Shown piece after piece: positions 44,331 to 55,765 of a stretch of DNA of 64,000 nt (position 1 is its first letter; each line of letters starts with the position of its first letter). The stretch is from contig NW_024466599.1 in the NCBI RefSeq assembly GCF_017591425.1, forward strand, positions 23,846,001 to 23,910,000, given 5' to 3'. This stretch comes from Ochotona curzoniae (taxonomy: Eukaryota > Chordata > Mammalia > Lagomorpha > Ochotonidae). The notes beneath the pieces are model-generated. The model searched no databases. It had not been told where the DNA came from and saw only the letters and a program-made list of their open reading frames with translations. Both the position numbers and the translations under genes were made by a program.

Positions 44331-45175
44331 CAATGAATAGAGCAAAGGCAAAAATGGGAAAAATATTAGTAAGCTACAAATAACCCTAACCCTAACGCGT
44401 AACCCCTGACCCTAACCCTAACCTTTTTCGGAAGATTAATATCCAGAATAAATCATCAATTCAAAAGCACAACACCACTGAAAATGTAATCTGGTGAAGA
44501 AATGGTAAGGGAAGTTCAACAGATAGTTCTCAGAAGAAGAAATACAAATGGCCAACAATTATATGAATAAATGTGCAATACCACAAGCCACTCGGGAAAT
44601 GCAAATCCAAGCCATAATGAGGCATCATCATTTCACTACTATCAGAGTGACTATCATTGAAAGGATGTAACGTAACAAAATGCTGTTTCTAAACTTATGC
44701 AGCTGCTATGGAAAACTGTGGAAATTTCCTTTTTCTTTTAAAACTAGAACTAGACGTGCTACATGACCCATCAATGCTTCTACTAGGTGTATATCCATGA
44801 GACATGAACACATTGTACTGAAGAGATACTTGCACTGCAATGCTTAAAGAAGTGCTTTAACAATACCTAAAATATGGAATGAAGCAGGGTGTTCATTATT
44901 GGGTGAATGAGTAATGGAAATGTGGTATACATGTACAAGGGGAGATTATTCAGCTAAAAAAATATGAAACTGTATAGTTTGCATCAAAATCTTGGAATTG
45001 GAGAACATCATGTGGCATGAATAAGACACAGAAAGGGAAATACACTATGGTCTCATGTATGTGAACTAAATTTAAAAAAAGAAATGCTCTCAAGTATCAG
45101 CATTGCTGTACATGTGGTGTTTTATCAAGCTTCATATCTGTGTCAAGCAAAATCTTGAGTAATATATTATGTTGT
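44331..45175 (+). mobile_element. L1 ORF2 3' end and 3' UTR, sense, interrupted by telomeric repeat
   Basis: GAATAGAGCAAAGGCAAAAA and TGGGAAAAATATTAGTAAGC are ORF2. After the telomeric block, GATTAATATCCAGAATAAAT resumes it at the next expected position. Then ACAAATGGCCAACAATTATA, GGGAAATGCAAATCCAAGCC, CCCATCAATGCTTCTACTAG, GTGGTATACATGTACAAGGG and GGTCTCATGTATGTGAACT run to the ORF2 end/3' UTR. Many stops and frameshifts. Confidence 0.85.
44381..44422 (+). repeat. Interstitial telomeric sequence, 42 bp
   Basis: CCCTAA-strand units in order: TAACCC, TAACCC, TAACGCG, TAACCCC, TGACCC, TAACCC, TAACC. Seven units with three variants. It sits inside the L1 ORF2 sequence, replacing about 10-15 bp expected between 'gtaagctac' and 'gattaatatccag'. 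Confidence 0.92.
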
Positions 45176-45179
45176 AAAT

Positions 45180-46750
45180 GGATTATTTAAATATGCATTA
45201 TATTTAAGTTAAATTGACATCTTTTTATTTGATTGTTGTTTATAGCTCTTGCCTATATTCCTGTGGAGCTAGAATTATTTTACTTTTTTACTTGTTAAAC
45301 TGCTTAAGTGGAACATTTAGCTTTTGACTGCAATTAACATTAATCATATGTTATATCAAATATACAACTACCAACAACAAAAAAGAAATTCTTTCAGCTA
45401 CTTAATATCTCTCTGAGACAACTTCTGGTAAATGCAGCATTCTTTATTTAATTACGTTTCCAGTGAGGTTTTGTCTCCTGGTCATTGGTGCTGTGGTCAG
45501 TTGTCTGGCTTGCTGTTCCTTATTCTAGCCCTGAAAAGTATTAATAAAATTGTCTTTGGGTCTTTGACCTTTTAGATGTGCTGAAAGCTACAGAAATTAG
45601 CCAAATAAATTGCTGCCGAAAGCAATAGTGAAACCACATTTCAGCTAATAACACAAAACTAAAAACTCTTGTCTGAGGAATGTATGGAGGAAATTTTTTC
45701 TTCTTTTGCCCCTTAGCTAATTGTTGTTGGATGCACTTGTGACCAGGAAAAAGCACACAGATGTGTGCATATAGTTTGATGTATACCCAGGAGTGGGATG
45801 CACAGGATAGTGAGGTATAGGACTACTTCTCTGTCATTAGCGTGGTACCATCTAGAATCTGCTTCAGTGCTTTCCAGTTTAAATGAACATGCCATCTTTG
45901 GTGAATTGAGCTTGTTTTTGCTGGGAAAAGTTCTCATATCGTGGCAAAGCATAATTATCAGGTGTTTAAAAGAAGAAATAGATGTTGGTTATCTGAGATT
46001 TGGTGTTTATATGGGTAATACCTAATTATCATAATAGTCTCTTATTCACCAGTGCCTGCAGTCAAATTTGTTTGCTGTTGGGGAATCCAAATTTAATGAT
46101 CTAGACATCAAAAGGAAATTAAAAATGTGAATACTCTGATAGGTTTGGAGAAATGAAGAAACTGAGCTGTGTATCTGTACCTACTTAAAGGAGGCTTGTG
46201 CGTTCAATTTATCCAAGTCTTTTTCCTTAAATAGAAATAAGATTTTAGGAGACAGCAAGGGGCTTTTTGTTCCTTATAATGGCTCAAATTGATTGTTCTT
46301 TGAGTGCCCTATTCAAGAGACCAGAAAGTGTTCACTCATTCAATTTATCTGCCCTCCCCACAACTCTCCAATCCTTAATCGTCACATTCTTGCATGTTAA
46401 AGCATACCCTGAGACAGTTTATAGGGACATAAACTTTGCTCTTAGAGAAATAACAATCAAATATGCTATTCATACACCTTAGAGAATGTGAATACAACCA
46501 AAGAAGAATGATACAACTAAAGAAGAATGATTTCTTCTAACAGATTGAAAATTTCCAGTAATGGTGGAGGTGGACTGGGATGCAGGTGAGACAAAAAGAT
46601 TTCTTTAGTGACAAAATAGATTTCTTGAAGGATAGACTAGTAAGTCAAACTGAACTTAATGTCTCTGGGTAATTCTTTAGTTGTGTATATATTATAAAAA
46701 CAATATCAAATGAAGATGTGGAATACATGGATGTCTCCATGGGTTTTTTT
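45180..46750. other. Unannotated sequence
   Basis: No repeat family, exon or RNA gene recognised. Overlapping opposite-strand frames at 45541-46025 have no domain. Confidence 0.45.
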
Positions 46751-46754
46751 GCTA

Positions 46755-46985
46755 TTATGATTTATAGTAAATATAAATCTACTTCTCAGTTTTGGAAGCT
46801 GCAAAGTCCAAGACTGAGGTGCTAGCAACTGGCAAGGACCTTTTAACTCACTTACCCCATATAGGAGAGTGGGAAGGCAGCAGAATCCAGTCAAGAAGGT
46901 GGAATCCTCATGTCTAAACACTGTCTCCTTCAGACCCCACCTTCCAACACAGCTGGATTGTGGGTTAAATCCCCAACACATACTT
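46755..46985 (-). mobile_element. ERVL-MaLR (MST/MLT1-like) LTR fragment, antisense
   Basis: TTCTCAGTTTTGGAAGCTGC, AAAGTCCAAGACTGAGGTGC, 'gcaactggcaaggacc', CAGACCCCACCTTCCAACAC, GGGTTAAATCCCCAACACAT follow the antisense MaLR order. The 91-codon minus frame at 46706-46981 is this LTR. Confidence 0.7.
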
Positions 46986-46987
46986 AA

Positions 46988-47278
46988 ATTTTTTTTTGTT
47001 TTTAATTTTGTTATTTATTTTCACTTCATTTGAAAGAAAGAGGGAGAGAAGGAGAGAGAAAAGAAAGATAATATTTCACTTGCTGATTCACTCTCCAAAT
47101 GTTTGCAACAATATTAACAAAAGTTAATGAAACTTGAGCCATCCCTTGCTTCTCTCCAGGTTGCACATTAGCTGCAAACTGGTTTGGAAGCATGAAATCC
47201 TGGATTTGAAACAAGCGCTACAGTATGGGTTGTGGGCTTCCCAGCTGGCGATGTAACTGCTGATCTCAATGTTTGCCA
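46988..47278 (-). mobile_element. CSINE, old, antisense
   Basis: TTTTTTTTGTTTTTAATTTTG, TCATTTGAAAGAAAGAGGGA, CACTTGCTGATTCACTCTCC, GGTTGCACATTAGCTGCAAA, and a degraded head near 47260. Confidence 0.78.
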
Positions 47279-47281
47279 TTC

Positions 47282-48270
47282 AACAAATATTTTGCGGGGA
47301 TGGGGTGGGGTGACTGGACCCACTGAAACCACAGCAGTGGGTTACTGTTAAAAAAGAGAAAGATCATAGCATTCTTCCCCAATTTGAGAACTTCACATTC
47401 TGCTATTAGTACTCATACATTTCCTGTGATAATTACTGCGGCTTGTTAGAGCTGATGAGCCAAAACCTATTGGTCTCTCTGTTAGTCTGACTCTTCACTT
47501 GATAGTAGAACCTGAGACCATGGGTTTGGTGTTGTCAAAAGACACATTTGATGACATACAATGAGTTCATAACTTAGCTATGGCCATGTCCTTTGTCTGT
47601 TAACCCTTGGTCTGAAATCATTTCTGCTCTTCCACACAAACTGCTTCAAATTTCAACCGGAAAAGGACATTGCATGTAGCATATCCTGGAGCACGACACC
47701 AGATTGTTACAGTTTCCATGACTGCATTGCATTTTCTGGGGGCCTTTGTAATGAGCTGGTATCAGAAAGTAAAGGTATGTACCTATTTCGAAGGTGACTT
47801 CAGAGTGTGGTTAATCTCCTGTGTACGATGAGTTTTTAAAGGATTCATTTTATTGAAAGCCAAGGCATTGCAGAGCAGAGTCTTATTTGAATGTAGTAGT
47901 GCTTTTTAGGGGTTCAGGTTCAGCCAATTTCTGATTCCCCAAGGCAAAATTCTATTAGGTATTAAAACTCAAATTTCAGGCACCTTGCACTGATGAACAC
48001 AAGGAACATCTGTGGCAAGTTTCTGGTGTTATAACCACTGAATACTGATTACTGGAGGGAGAGCTAAGCTGCAGTGCTGACATACTAAAATAAAGAAGCA
48101 TGTGCTCCTAAAAATACGTTAAGTGCTTTTCTGCTACCTTTCGGCTGGACTGAGAGGATGGTGCATGACGCTGATAAACGCATGACCTGCAGGTTTTCTT
48201 GTTTTGCTTTTTTTTGGTTATTCCAGAACATTTTGGGGGATTAACAATAGATGTGCTAATAATAAGTACT
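47282..48270. other. Unannotated sequence
   Basis: Contains a 71-codon open stretch at 47616-47828 (+) and a GTATGT at 47775, examined and rejected as an exon. No repeat family recognised. Confidence 0.45.
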
Positions 48271-48279
48271 GCTAATGGG

Positions 48280-48455
48280 CTTCTGCTGCATTCCTGGCAT
48301 GTCATGTACATTATTTCACTGCGTATAGTAATCCCAAAAGTCAAGAGTATCTTCATTTTGCAGAGAGAACGCTAATGTTCACAATGGTTAAGCACCTTGT
48401 CCCAGGTAATTAGAACGTAGGTGGAGCTCATCAGAAAAGGCTTTGTCTGTACTGT
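48280..48455 (+). mobile_element. MIR SINE fragment
   Basis: CATTCCTGGCATGTCATGTA, ATTATTTCACTGCGTATAGT, ATCTTCATTTTGCAGAGAGA, AATGGTTAAGCACCTTGTCC, GGTAATTAGAACGTAGGTGG. Good MIR order over about 170 bp. Confidence 0.7.
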
Positions 48456-48459
48456 CTCC

Positions 48460-49475
48460 TTTACATGACTCCAGGAATTGTCTGTTTTATTTTTATATCT
48501 TCATCTCCTAGTCTGTGTCTGGTAGAGGTTTGTAATTCATTTTTTTTCCCCCAATAGACTGTGGTTAAACAATAAGGATGTGGGTGTCTGAAACAGTTCT
48601 ATTTGTGTAAAGAGGCAAGCTAAGGAATAGTCTGAGAGCATGAAATGCCCAGACTGTGAGCACTGATTATTTGAATTTGGTGTGGCAACCTGTTATTCTT
48701 GATCAGGAGGCTGCTTCTTCACTGCCACGAGTCTTATTGTAAGGAGGAATCAGGCCCACCGAGTGTCCTTTCCGGCTAGGAGGTGTGAGGGCTGCAGGTG
48801 AATCTTTTCTCAGAAACACAGTGGAGCAATTACCAGTGCTGTCCTCACTCCCAGACCTTCTGTCCTATCTTTTCTTCTTCTGATGCCCACCTCCTCAGAC
48901 ATCATCCTTTCATTTCACCTTGCCTGTATTGGTGGCACAGATGATGAGCCCAGCTTCTCTGGCTGCACTAAGGCACCCAGATATCCCGAGCAGATTTTAG
49001 AAATGGCAGATATTGGCTGAGCAATGATTGCTCTCCGGCAGGTTCTTCCAACTTGCTGGAATTGCGGTTTCAGCTGTTTCTAATTTATTTATGGGCGTCA
49101 CGATTTCTTGGTTGTCTGTTACGTGCATAGTAACTAAGGAAAGCCCTTTTATTCTTCAGTGTTGCAGTTTTTTTCCCTCTTTCCTCCATGCTCTCCAACC
49201 TGTTCAAGTTCCATAATTTTGCAGAAGAAGTAATCAAATCAGCTTGGGTCAGTAGTTCATCTATGAACTGGGACAAAGGACAGAAAAGCCTTAAAGAAAC
49301 TCAGCTGATTTTGATGCCATCATGAAGATGGGTTGAAGAACAGAAATATCTGGAAAAAATGGTGCAATCAAGGATTTTTTTTTTGTAGTTACCCTTTTCA
49401 AAACTTAGGATCTTCTAGGAAGGGGTTAATGATCCAGTGAGGGTATCAGTCAATATTGTGATTATGTATAATGAA
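48460..49475. other. Unannotated sequence
   Basis: GC-balanced near 48700-49020; nothing recognised. Confidence 0.45.
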
Positions 49476-49479
49476 AACA

Positions 49480-49622
49480 AGTAATTTTTATTGAGCCTGA
49501 TCTATGCTATGCCACGTTTTTGTCTCATTTGTTATCACAATTATAAACTCTAGGAAGCGTTATTCTTATTTTATAGATAAGGAACCAAGTTTATTCGAAC
49601 ATTTTAACTTATCTCACCATAT
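49480..49622 (+). mobile_element. MIR SINE fragment
   Basis: TTTTTATTGAGCCTGATCTA, TATGCCACGTTTTTGTCTCA, CTCTAGGAAGCGTTATTCTT, TTTTATAGATAAGGAACCAA fit the MIR core. Confidence 0.6.
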
Positions 49623-49801
49623 TGTCTTACATAATGCCTTACTTATATGTACTAGTATAACATGAACTATTTAATAGTATTTACAAAATGTTAGTTACCT
49701 GAAGAATTTTAAGGCTAAGCAATTATCCAAAGCTACAGACTGAGGACTAAGTGCAGTGCCAGGGCTTTACCCAAGGCCATCCTTTTCCCGTGGGCCTTTT
49801 T

Positions 49802-50115
49802 TTTTTTAAGATTTATTTTTATTATTTTTTTATTGGAAAGGCGGATATACAGAGAGGAGAGACAGAGAGGAAGATCTTCCATCCGATGATTCACTCCCCA
49901 AGTGAGCGCAACGCTGATCCGAAGCCAGGAACCTCTTCTGAGTCTCCCACGCGGGTGCAGTGTCCCAAAGCTTTGGGCCGTCCTCGGCTGCTTTCCCAGG
50001 CCACAGGCAGGGAGCTGGAAGGGAAGCGGGGCTGCCAGGATAGAACCGGCGCCCACATGGGATCCCGAGCGTCCAAGGCGAGGACCTTAACCATTTGTGC
50101 CACCGCGCCAGGCCC
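49802..50115 (-). mobile_element. CSINE, young, antisense, with TSD
   Basis: T-run, AAGATTTATTTTTATTATTT, GGAAAGGCGGATATACAGAG, GAAGATCTTCCATCCGATGA, GCGGGTGCAGTGTCCCAAAG, GGAACCGGCG-type B-box complement, CACCGCGCCAGGCCC. TSD TTCCCGTGGGCCTTTTT at 49785-49801 and TTCCCATGGGCCTTTTT at 50116-50132 (one mismatch). The 161-codon frame across it is an artefact. Confidence 0.96.
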
Positions 50116-50134
50116 TTCCCATGGGCCTTTTTGT

Positions 50135-50840
50135 ACTTTCCTTCTTGTGTTCATAACTATCCTGATGGACCACACCAGTCATGTACATCATTCTAACAAT
50201 TACCTGTTCTTTAATGCTGCTTTCCTTATAAGTTAGAGTTGTAGAATTATGTAGCACCCTCTCTTCTTTGCTCACAGAGCCGCAGACAACAGCTCAAAAC
50301 CAGAGCATGTAAAAGTCAAAAAGGAAACGTAATAGTTGGGATTCAGAGTGTATCTTGATATGAATAACCAGCCATGCGAAGCAAGAAAACATGTTTGTTC
50401 ACTGTTCATGCTTTAGGAGTAATCTTGTAGGAGAGGTTCACAATCTATAGCTCCTTATTAGGAAGAATTCAGAAGGTGGGATTGTGAGAATTCAGCACAG
50501 AGAATCATCTTGAATGAGTGTTTTGCTCTCTTATTCTACAGTCCTCCTTCTGATTCATTTTTACGGAACAGAAATACTCTGATGAGCATTTCCACCTTCT
50601 GCTCTGTCCTATCGCAGCTGTGTGTTGTGTGCACCAGACATTTATAGTGGGTACCATTAGTTGGCTTTTACTATCAATTTTTTTTGCTTGTTCTCCCTTT
50701 CCCCCATCTCATTCATTGCAAACCATTATTCAGTACTTCAGCATTAAGAAAACTGAATATGAATAAAAAGCAACATAACCTTCCCCCTTCTGTCTCTGTG
50801 TGAGACCCTAATGCTGAATATGTTGCGCCCATCTAATGTG
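50135..50840. other. Unannotated sequence
   Basis: Nothing recognised upstream of the TMA7 copy. Confidence 0.45.
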
Positions 50841-50845
50841 GTGAA

Positions 50846-51160
50846 AAAGGACTTTTCCTGTTCATCCATCTCCTTGGCCTGCTTCTTGAGTTGTTTCAGG
50901 GGCTTCGTTTTGCTACCTTCCTGGCCAGATGTGGTGCCTGCTGAAAGTGAAGGCTGTGGGTAAGGACCCTTGGTCACAGGTGAACTTAAGATATATGGCA
51001 AAAAGTAAGCTGCTCTTTGCTCCTGAAATAATGCTGCCCTCAACCCCTTGCATGTCTGAACATCTGGATTCCCAGCTAGAGCATCTTTTGCCGCCCATAG
51101 TTAGAATGAAGTGTTACCTTGTAGCCTGTTGTATATTTACAAATAAATATTTGTAAAAAT
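50846..51160. pseudogene. TMA7P: TMA7 (CCDC72) processed pseudogene with inverted 5' half
   Basis: The parent protein is a 64-residue, lysine-rich, translation-machinery-associated protein. Minus-strand 50846-50932 encodes SGQEGSKTKPLKQLKKQ then AKEMDEQEKSFF, clearly the TMA7 N-terminus (residues 2 to about 30); its start codon is now ACA. Plus-strand 50940-51008 encodes LKVKAVGK, then a frameshifted C-terminus ending GCAAAAAGTAA. It is followed by a conserved-looking 3' UTR (CCTGAAATAATGCTGCCCTC, CATCTTTTGCCGCCCATAGT) and an AATAAA near 51142. Residues of about 31-41 are missing at the breakpoint. No introns are present. Convergent-strand halves with the 5' part inverted are the signature of twin-primed L1 retroposition. 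Non-functional: start lost, halves on opposite strands, frameshift. I did not find a convincing TSD. Confidence 0.88.
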
Positions 51161-51164
51161 GGGA

Positions 51165-52000
51165 GAAAAAACCACTGTGTTTGGTAGCTCACTGTCTCCT
51201 TAGTTGTTTTCATAAAGCCAGTCTTAGCTTGGAAGGTAGAGTAGGCCCGACTGAGAATCCTGTCAGAGGTTGCCCTGTGGTCTCTGTTCTCAAAATTCTG
51301 TATCACCTGGAATTAAAGGAATTCCTTAGAAAGGGGGAAAAAAGACTTTTTTGGGGGCACAAAGAGCGGTAGTGTATGTGTATCATTGGAACTGGGCCAT
51401 TAGTCAGTGAACCAACTTTCCTGGGAAGATACACAAGGGAGATCTTAAAGACTGAATTTTGTCTTTGTGTGTTTATTTTTCTTATTTGCTATTAACTGCA
51501 AGTTACACATTAGATAAAAATTGCTTATCCTTGGCCAACAACTCTCAGTTTTATGCTAATTTATGTATAAACAAAGTCACAAATTTGACTTAATTATTTT
51601 TCCCTTAAGCTTTGCCACCTTATTTTGAAGGAGAATGTTTGGTTTGTGATTTCCTTAACTCTGATTAATTGTTGACTTTCTGGAACAGTTGTTTCAGCAG
51701 TATCTAAGAAATTTCATCCAATAGCAACTTGCAGCCTGGCGCTAATGTGAACACCAAGTCAGAGCCTTAGCCACAGAGTTTTTATAAGAACTAAAAGCAA
51801 ACCCTGAGGACCTTAGTAAAAAAAAAAATTATGCCTCCACTTGACAAACAAGGATGTAGCAGCACAACCTTATTTTCTCTAAATAAAATTAGATGAAAGA
51901 ATTAAGTGGAGCCAGATATGTTTCTCAATTGTGTGATGTCTCATAAGTTCTCCAGAATCTTCTGTGTTGGTTGCCATATTAGTTCCTGGATTATCAAATT
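51165..52000. other. Unannotated sequence
   Basis: A9 near 51819; nothing recognised. Confidence 0.45.
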
Positions 52001-52004
52001 ATCT

Positions 52005-52312
52005 CAAACTGTCTGGCTTAAAACAACAGAAATCCATTCTCTTACACTTCTGGATGCTGGAATTCAAGAGTTAAGGTGGTGTCGGTGCCATGCACCCCAA
52101 GAAGTCTCTTTCTGAGAAATAATTTTTCCTTGTTTGTGTCCTGGTATCTGATGGTTGATAACATTCCATAACATTACTCTTGGCTTGTGGATAGAAAAGT
52201 TTAACTGTATCTTCAAGTGAATTTCTCAAATTTTACATGTCTTTTCCTTTTTATAAAGGCAACAGTCAGTGGGTTGATGGCCCATCCTAATTCAGTATAG
52301 TCTCATTGAATG
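52005..52312 (-). mobile_element. ERVL-MaLR (MLT1-like) LTR, antisense
   Basis: CTGTCTGGCTTAAAACAACA, GAAATCCATTCTCTTACACT, TCTGGATGCTGGAATTCAAG, GGTATCTGATGGTTGATAAC, CTTTTCCTTTTTATAAAGGC, GGCCCATCCTAATTCAGTAT follow the antisense MLT1 order. Non-coding. Confidence 0.7.
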
Positions 52313-52314
52313 AA

Positions 52315-54080
52315 TTACAGTTTCAAGGACTCAATTTCAAAATTGGTACACATTCTCATGTTCTGGATTAACATGGATTTTGGAAAGGGAGCACTACTTA
52401 ACTCATTACAGTCGTCGTTCTCTAATGAAAGGTTGATGGCATTACAAAAATTCCAGTTACCTGTCTCAAAATTGTGTTTATTTAGGTCACCTAAATTCTG
52501 GCATTTGGTGAATAGAAATGTTATTAAGGTTTGGTGGATTGAACTCAAATATTCATGTATGGACAGTCTCAAAGCCTTTCTCTGGGTCCAAGCACAAATA
52601 ATTTCTCAGAGAGTCAAGGCAGAAAGGACTAACTGCAGGCGAAGAACTTTGAGTTTTGCTTGCCAAACCGGTACCTAGATACATCCTGTCATGCCCTACA
52701 TGGGTTCAAGTTGGCATGCATATTATTACTTTCTAAAGCTTGTCTTGACTAAGCTTTGGCTTATAAGTGAAATATGTGATAGAAGACCCAGTGGAGAGAC
52801 ATCTGGCTCAAGTGGGGTAATAACTTCTTGCCTTTCATATTATTATGGAAGACCTGTCTGGATGCTGCTGAAGCATTAGTGATTTATTAGCACAAGGTTA
52901 TGGAAATTTAATACAGGGCTCTAGAAATTAAAAGGTTCAACCTTAAGTGACCTTTCGTGCTATGCTGGGTCTATTCAGTTTGTTTCAATGCAGCAACAAG
53001 TGATACATTATGGGAAAGAAGGAAAAAGGAAAAATGAGTACAGTTCTGTAGTTAGTTTTTTTCCATAGTTCTTGACTGAATTTATGGTCTCTAGTTAAAC
53101 GCAATGTTCTGAACATTGAGACATCTGCATATTAATACTTATACGAGTATTAGGATATTTATATTAATATTTATGTGAGTAATAATTTATATGAGTAAAA
53201 TATCAGTTCCTAAATGTGTTACCTAAGTATATGGATGCTGAGAGATCCAGAATTTTGCAAATACTGATCTTGATCAGAACATGTTGGATGTCTGAGACAT
53301 GCTTTCCCAATAACCAACAAATATAATCTAGGCCCGTGGACATCAGGAAGCTTAAAACCCAGAAACCTGATGAATCCTAAGATGAACATACTGATTCAAT
53401 TACAGTTCATTTGTGTCTTGAAGGCATTAATTTAACATTCAATCTGAAGTCTGTTCTATTAGCAACTATTTCCCTATATCTGCTTCAATTATGCATAGTT
53501 ATCCACAGGAATAAGAGATAAGCGATAAATAATTGTAGTAGTTTGCCTTATAATATTACAACAAGAAGGTATTACTAGTAGCAATTCATTGACTTGGGGA
53601 TTATCAATTGTTCAAGCTGAGATTATCCTAGAATTTTGAAACAGAGTTTGAATTCTTCTGTGAAGAGTGATGATGTGAATTTCAGAATTAGTCTTAATTT
53701 TCTCTCCCACGATGTTCACTTTCTAGAGTACCCTGGTTTCAGAATTCAATGTGTTACTCATCCTATATTAATTAATTACTAGATTTAATAGTTAAGAAGC
53801 TGGAATGTAAGTTAATAAATACAATTTTTGCCAGTGTCTATAGCTTCAATTGTCATAATATATGTACAGCATAAAACAGATTGTTAGGGTTATCTACTTT
53901 GAAGAGATTCATTACATTTTCAGTTGTTTTGCTTTCAGTGTCAACACTAAATTCATTCATTTTAAATTGTTAAACACATTATGAAGATATCATTTGTAGG
54001 CATTTATGACAGATACCCACTCAAAAAACACTTTCGGCAAATGATCAGCTCAAGCTGTAATAACAAATTTCAACCAATTT
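52315..54080. other. Unannotated sequence
   Basis: Includes a 122-codon frame at 52310-52678 with an 85-codon frame opposite. Neither has a recognisable domain. No SINE in this stretch. Confidence 0.45.
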
Positions 54081-54084
54081 TCTT

Positions 54085-54265
54085 TGTGCATTTACTCAGC
54101 AAATGGCTGTTTTTGTGAGACTGAACTATGTGCCACTCACTGCCTTTGTGATAAAATGCTAATTCTGGAGTTCATGTTCAATAGCGTGTAGTAGGGAAAC
54201 AGGCTGTAAATAATGATTATGATCTATAGTATCCCAGGTGCTGTCAAGAAATGTATAGAACCATG
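54085..54265 (+). mobile_element. L2/MIR-like ancient fragment
   Basis: GCATTTACTCAGCAAATGGC, ACTATGTGCCACTCACTGCC, GAGTTCATGTTCAATAGCGT, GAAACAGGCTGTAAATAATG follow the 'attcaacaaatatttattgagcacctactatgtgcc' order. Confidence 0.45.
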
Positions 54266-54339
54266 TATAGAAATCATGTAACACTGAGAGAGTGAAATAG
54301 GGTGAAAGCTTTTCTGCACCTTTAAAAAAGGAAGAATGG

Positions 54340-54664
54340 GGCCCGGCAGCGTGGCCTACTGCTAAAGTCCTCTCCTTGAACGCCCCAGGATCCCATATGG
54401 GCGCCGGTTCTAATCCCGGCAGTTCCACTTCCCATCCAGCTCCCTGCTTGTGGCCTGGGAAAGCAGTCGAGGATGGCCCAAACCTTTGGGACCCTGCACA
54501 ATGTGGGAGACCCGGAAGAGGTTCCTGGATCCTGGCTTTGGAACGGCGCATAGCATTGGCCGTTGTGGTCACTCGGGGAGTGAATCATCAAACAGAAGAT
54601 CTTCCTCTCTGTCTCTCCTCCTCTCTGTATATCTGACTTTCCAATAAATAAATAAATTTTTTTA
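54340..54664 (+). mobile_element. CSINE, young full-length, 16-bp TSD
   Basis: GGCCCGGCAGCGTGGCCTAC, GGATCCCATATGGGCGCCGG, TTCTAATCCCGGCAGTTCCA (B box), GCCTGGGAAAGCAGTCGAGG, CTCTGTATATCTGACTTTCC, AATAAATAAATAAAT tail. TSD AAAAAAGGAAGAATGG at 54324-54339 and 54665-54680. Frames of up to 152 codons across it are artefacts. Confidence 0.97.
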
Positions 54665-54682
54665 AAAAAAGGAAGAATGGAA

Positions 54683-55635
54683 GAGTAGTAGGAAGGAAGG
54701 AAAAAAACAAGGAAGGAAAGTGCAATGAGCATATTGCACTTACTGTGAATCCAATGCAGCTTCAATTTTGGGACTTTCACTTATATGAATCTCTGAATAA
54801 TGGACGCTGCAGGGTGCTTGTGGAACATAGAGGGAGATGAAGTCAAATTGCTTTGAAGAAATATTTCTACATAACATCTCTTAAAATGCTAAGGTTGTCT
54901 TCAGAGAAGGTGAAGGACTATACAGAATTAATTTTCAGAACTTGTATAATGTGCTACAGTCTAGGTTCTCATTCTACAATAACAATGAAAATTTGTATTT
55001 CTTTTATTGAAACAGAAATCTCAGTCATAATTGTTCAACTTTGAGGTCCCAGCATGGGAATCAGAGAAAGAGAATAAGACATACTGATATTGAAGAGGAC
55101 AATGTTAATAGAATTCATGTGTATGTTTATATGCATGAAGTCAAAAAATTAAGAGGAAGTGATGGGTGTGCATTATGCCTCATGAAGGACTGTGGGTTTT
55201 ATTCTAATTAAGTTGTGAAGACTTTAAATTCTTATGGGAGGAATGACTGGATCTGTCTTATCATCAAGACATTTTAAGAGTCATCTGGTTATTCTGTGGA
55301 GTTAGAGTGAAACAAGGCAAGGACAAATCAGAGACCTGACAGATGCAACTGAAGGAATCCAATCAAGTGATGAGAAGGGCTTTGGTCAGTATGTAGATAA
55401 TGTAATGTAGATGTAGATAATGAAAAATGCCCTGATTAGGCATATTTGTAAGACACAGCCAAGGAAATTTGCAAATGAATCATATTAGTTAATCCTGAGA
55501 AGAGGATTCATGAAGGTGCGGAGATTTCTGTGCTGAAGAATGGGTGGAGTTGATATTTCCTGCATTTGTGACTTTAGCTTTGGAAATTTACAGACAGATG
55601 TTTAAATGTAGATGTAGATCATTGAGTTTGTGAGC
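54683..55635. other. Unannotated sequence
   Basis: GGAAGGAA-rich for about 40 bp after the SINE, then nothing recognised. A short GTAGAT(GTA) duplication occurs near 55395-55424. Confidence 0.45.
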
Positions 55636-55639
55636 ATTT

Positions 55640-55765
55640 TATAATCAGTTCATTCTCTGTACAGCCCTGGAAAGTAATCATTACTCCCATCTAAATCTTT
55701 AAAAAATGCTATTTAAATTCATCCAATATCATGGAACAGCATGTGTTGCTCTAAGACTTGAGCAC
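55640..55765 (+). mobile_element. Possible MIR fragment
   Basis: TTGTGAGCATTTTATAATCA, CAGCCCTGGAAAGTAATCAT, TACTCCCATCTAAATC loosely fit MIR. Weak. Confidence 0.3.

Noticed and set aside
47616..47828. 71-codon open stretch with a GTATGT donor-like site at 47775
   Set aside because: The upstream acceptor is poor, no family is recognisable, and such a stretch is expected by chance in 64 kb. Cross-species conservation would be needed.
48110..48200. TTTCTGCTACCTTTCGGCTGG string resembling the 5' end of a ribosomal-protein mRNA
   Set aside because: No downstream coding match to any ribosomal protein I know, and no poly-A or TSD seen.
49751..50236. 161-codon plus-strand open frame
   Set aside because: It runs straight across an antisense CSINE and its TSDs; the residues are translated SINE sequence.
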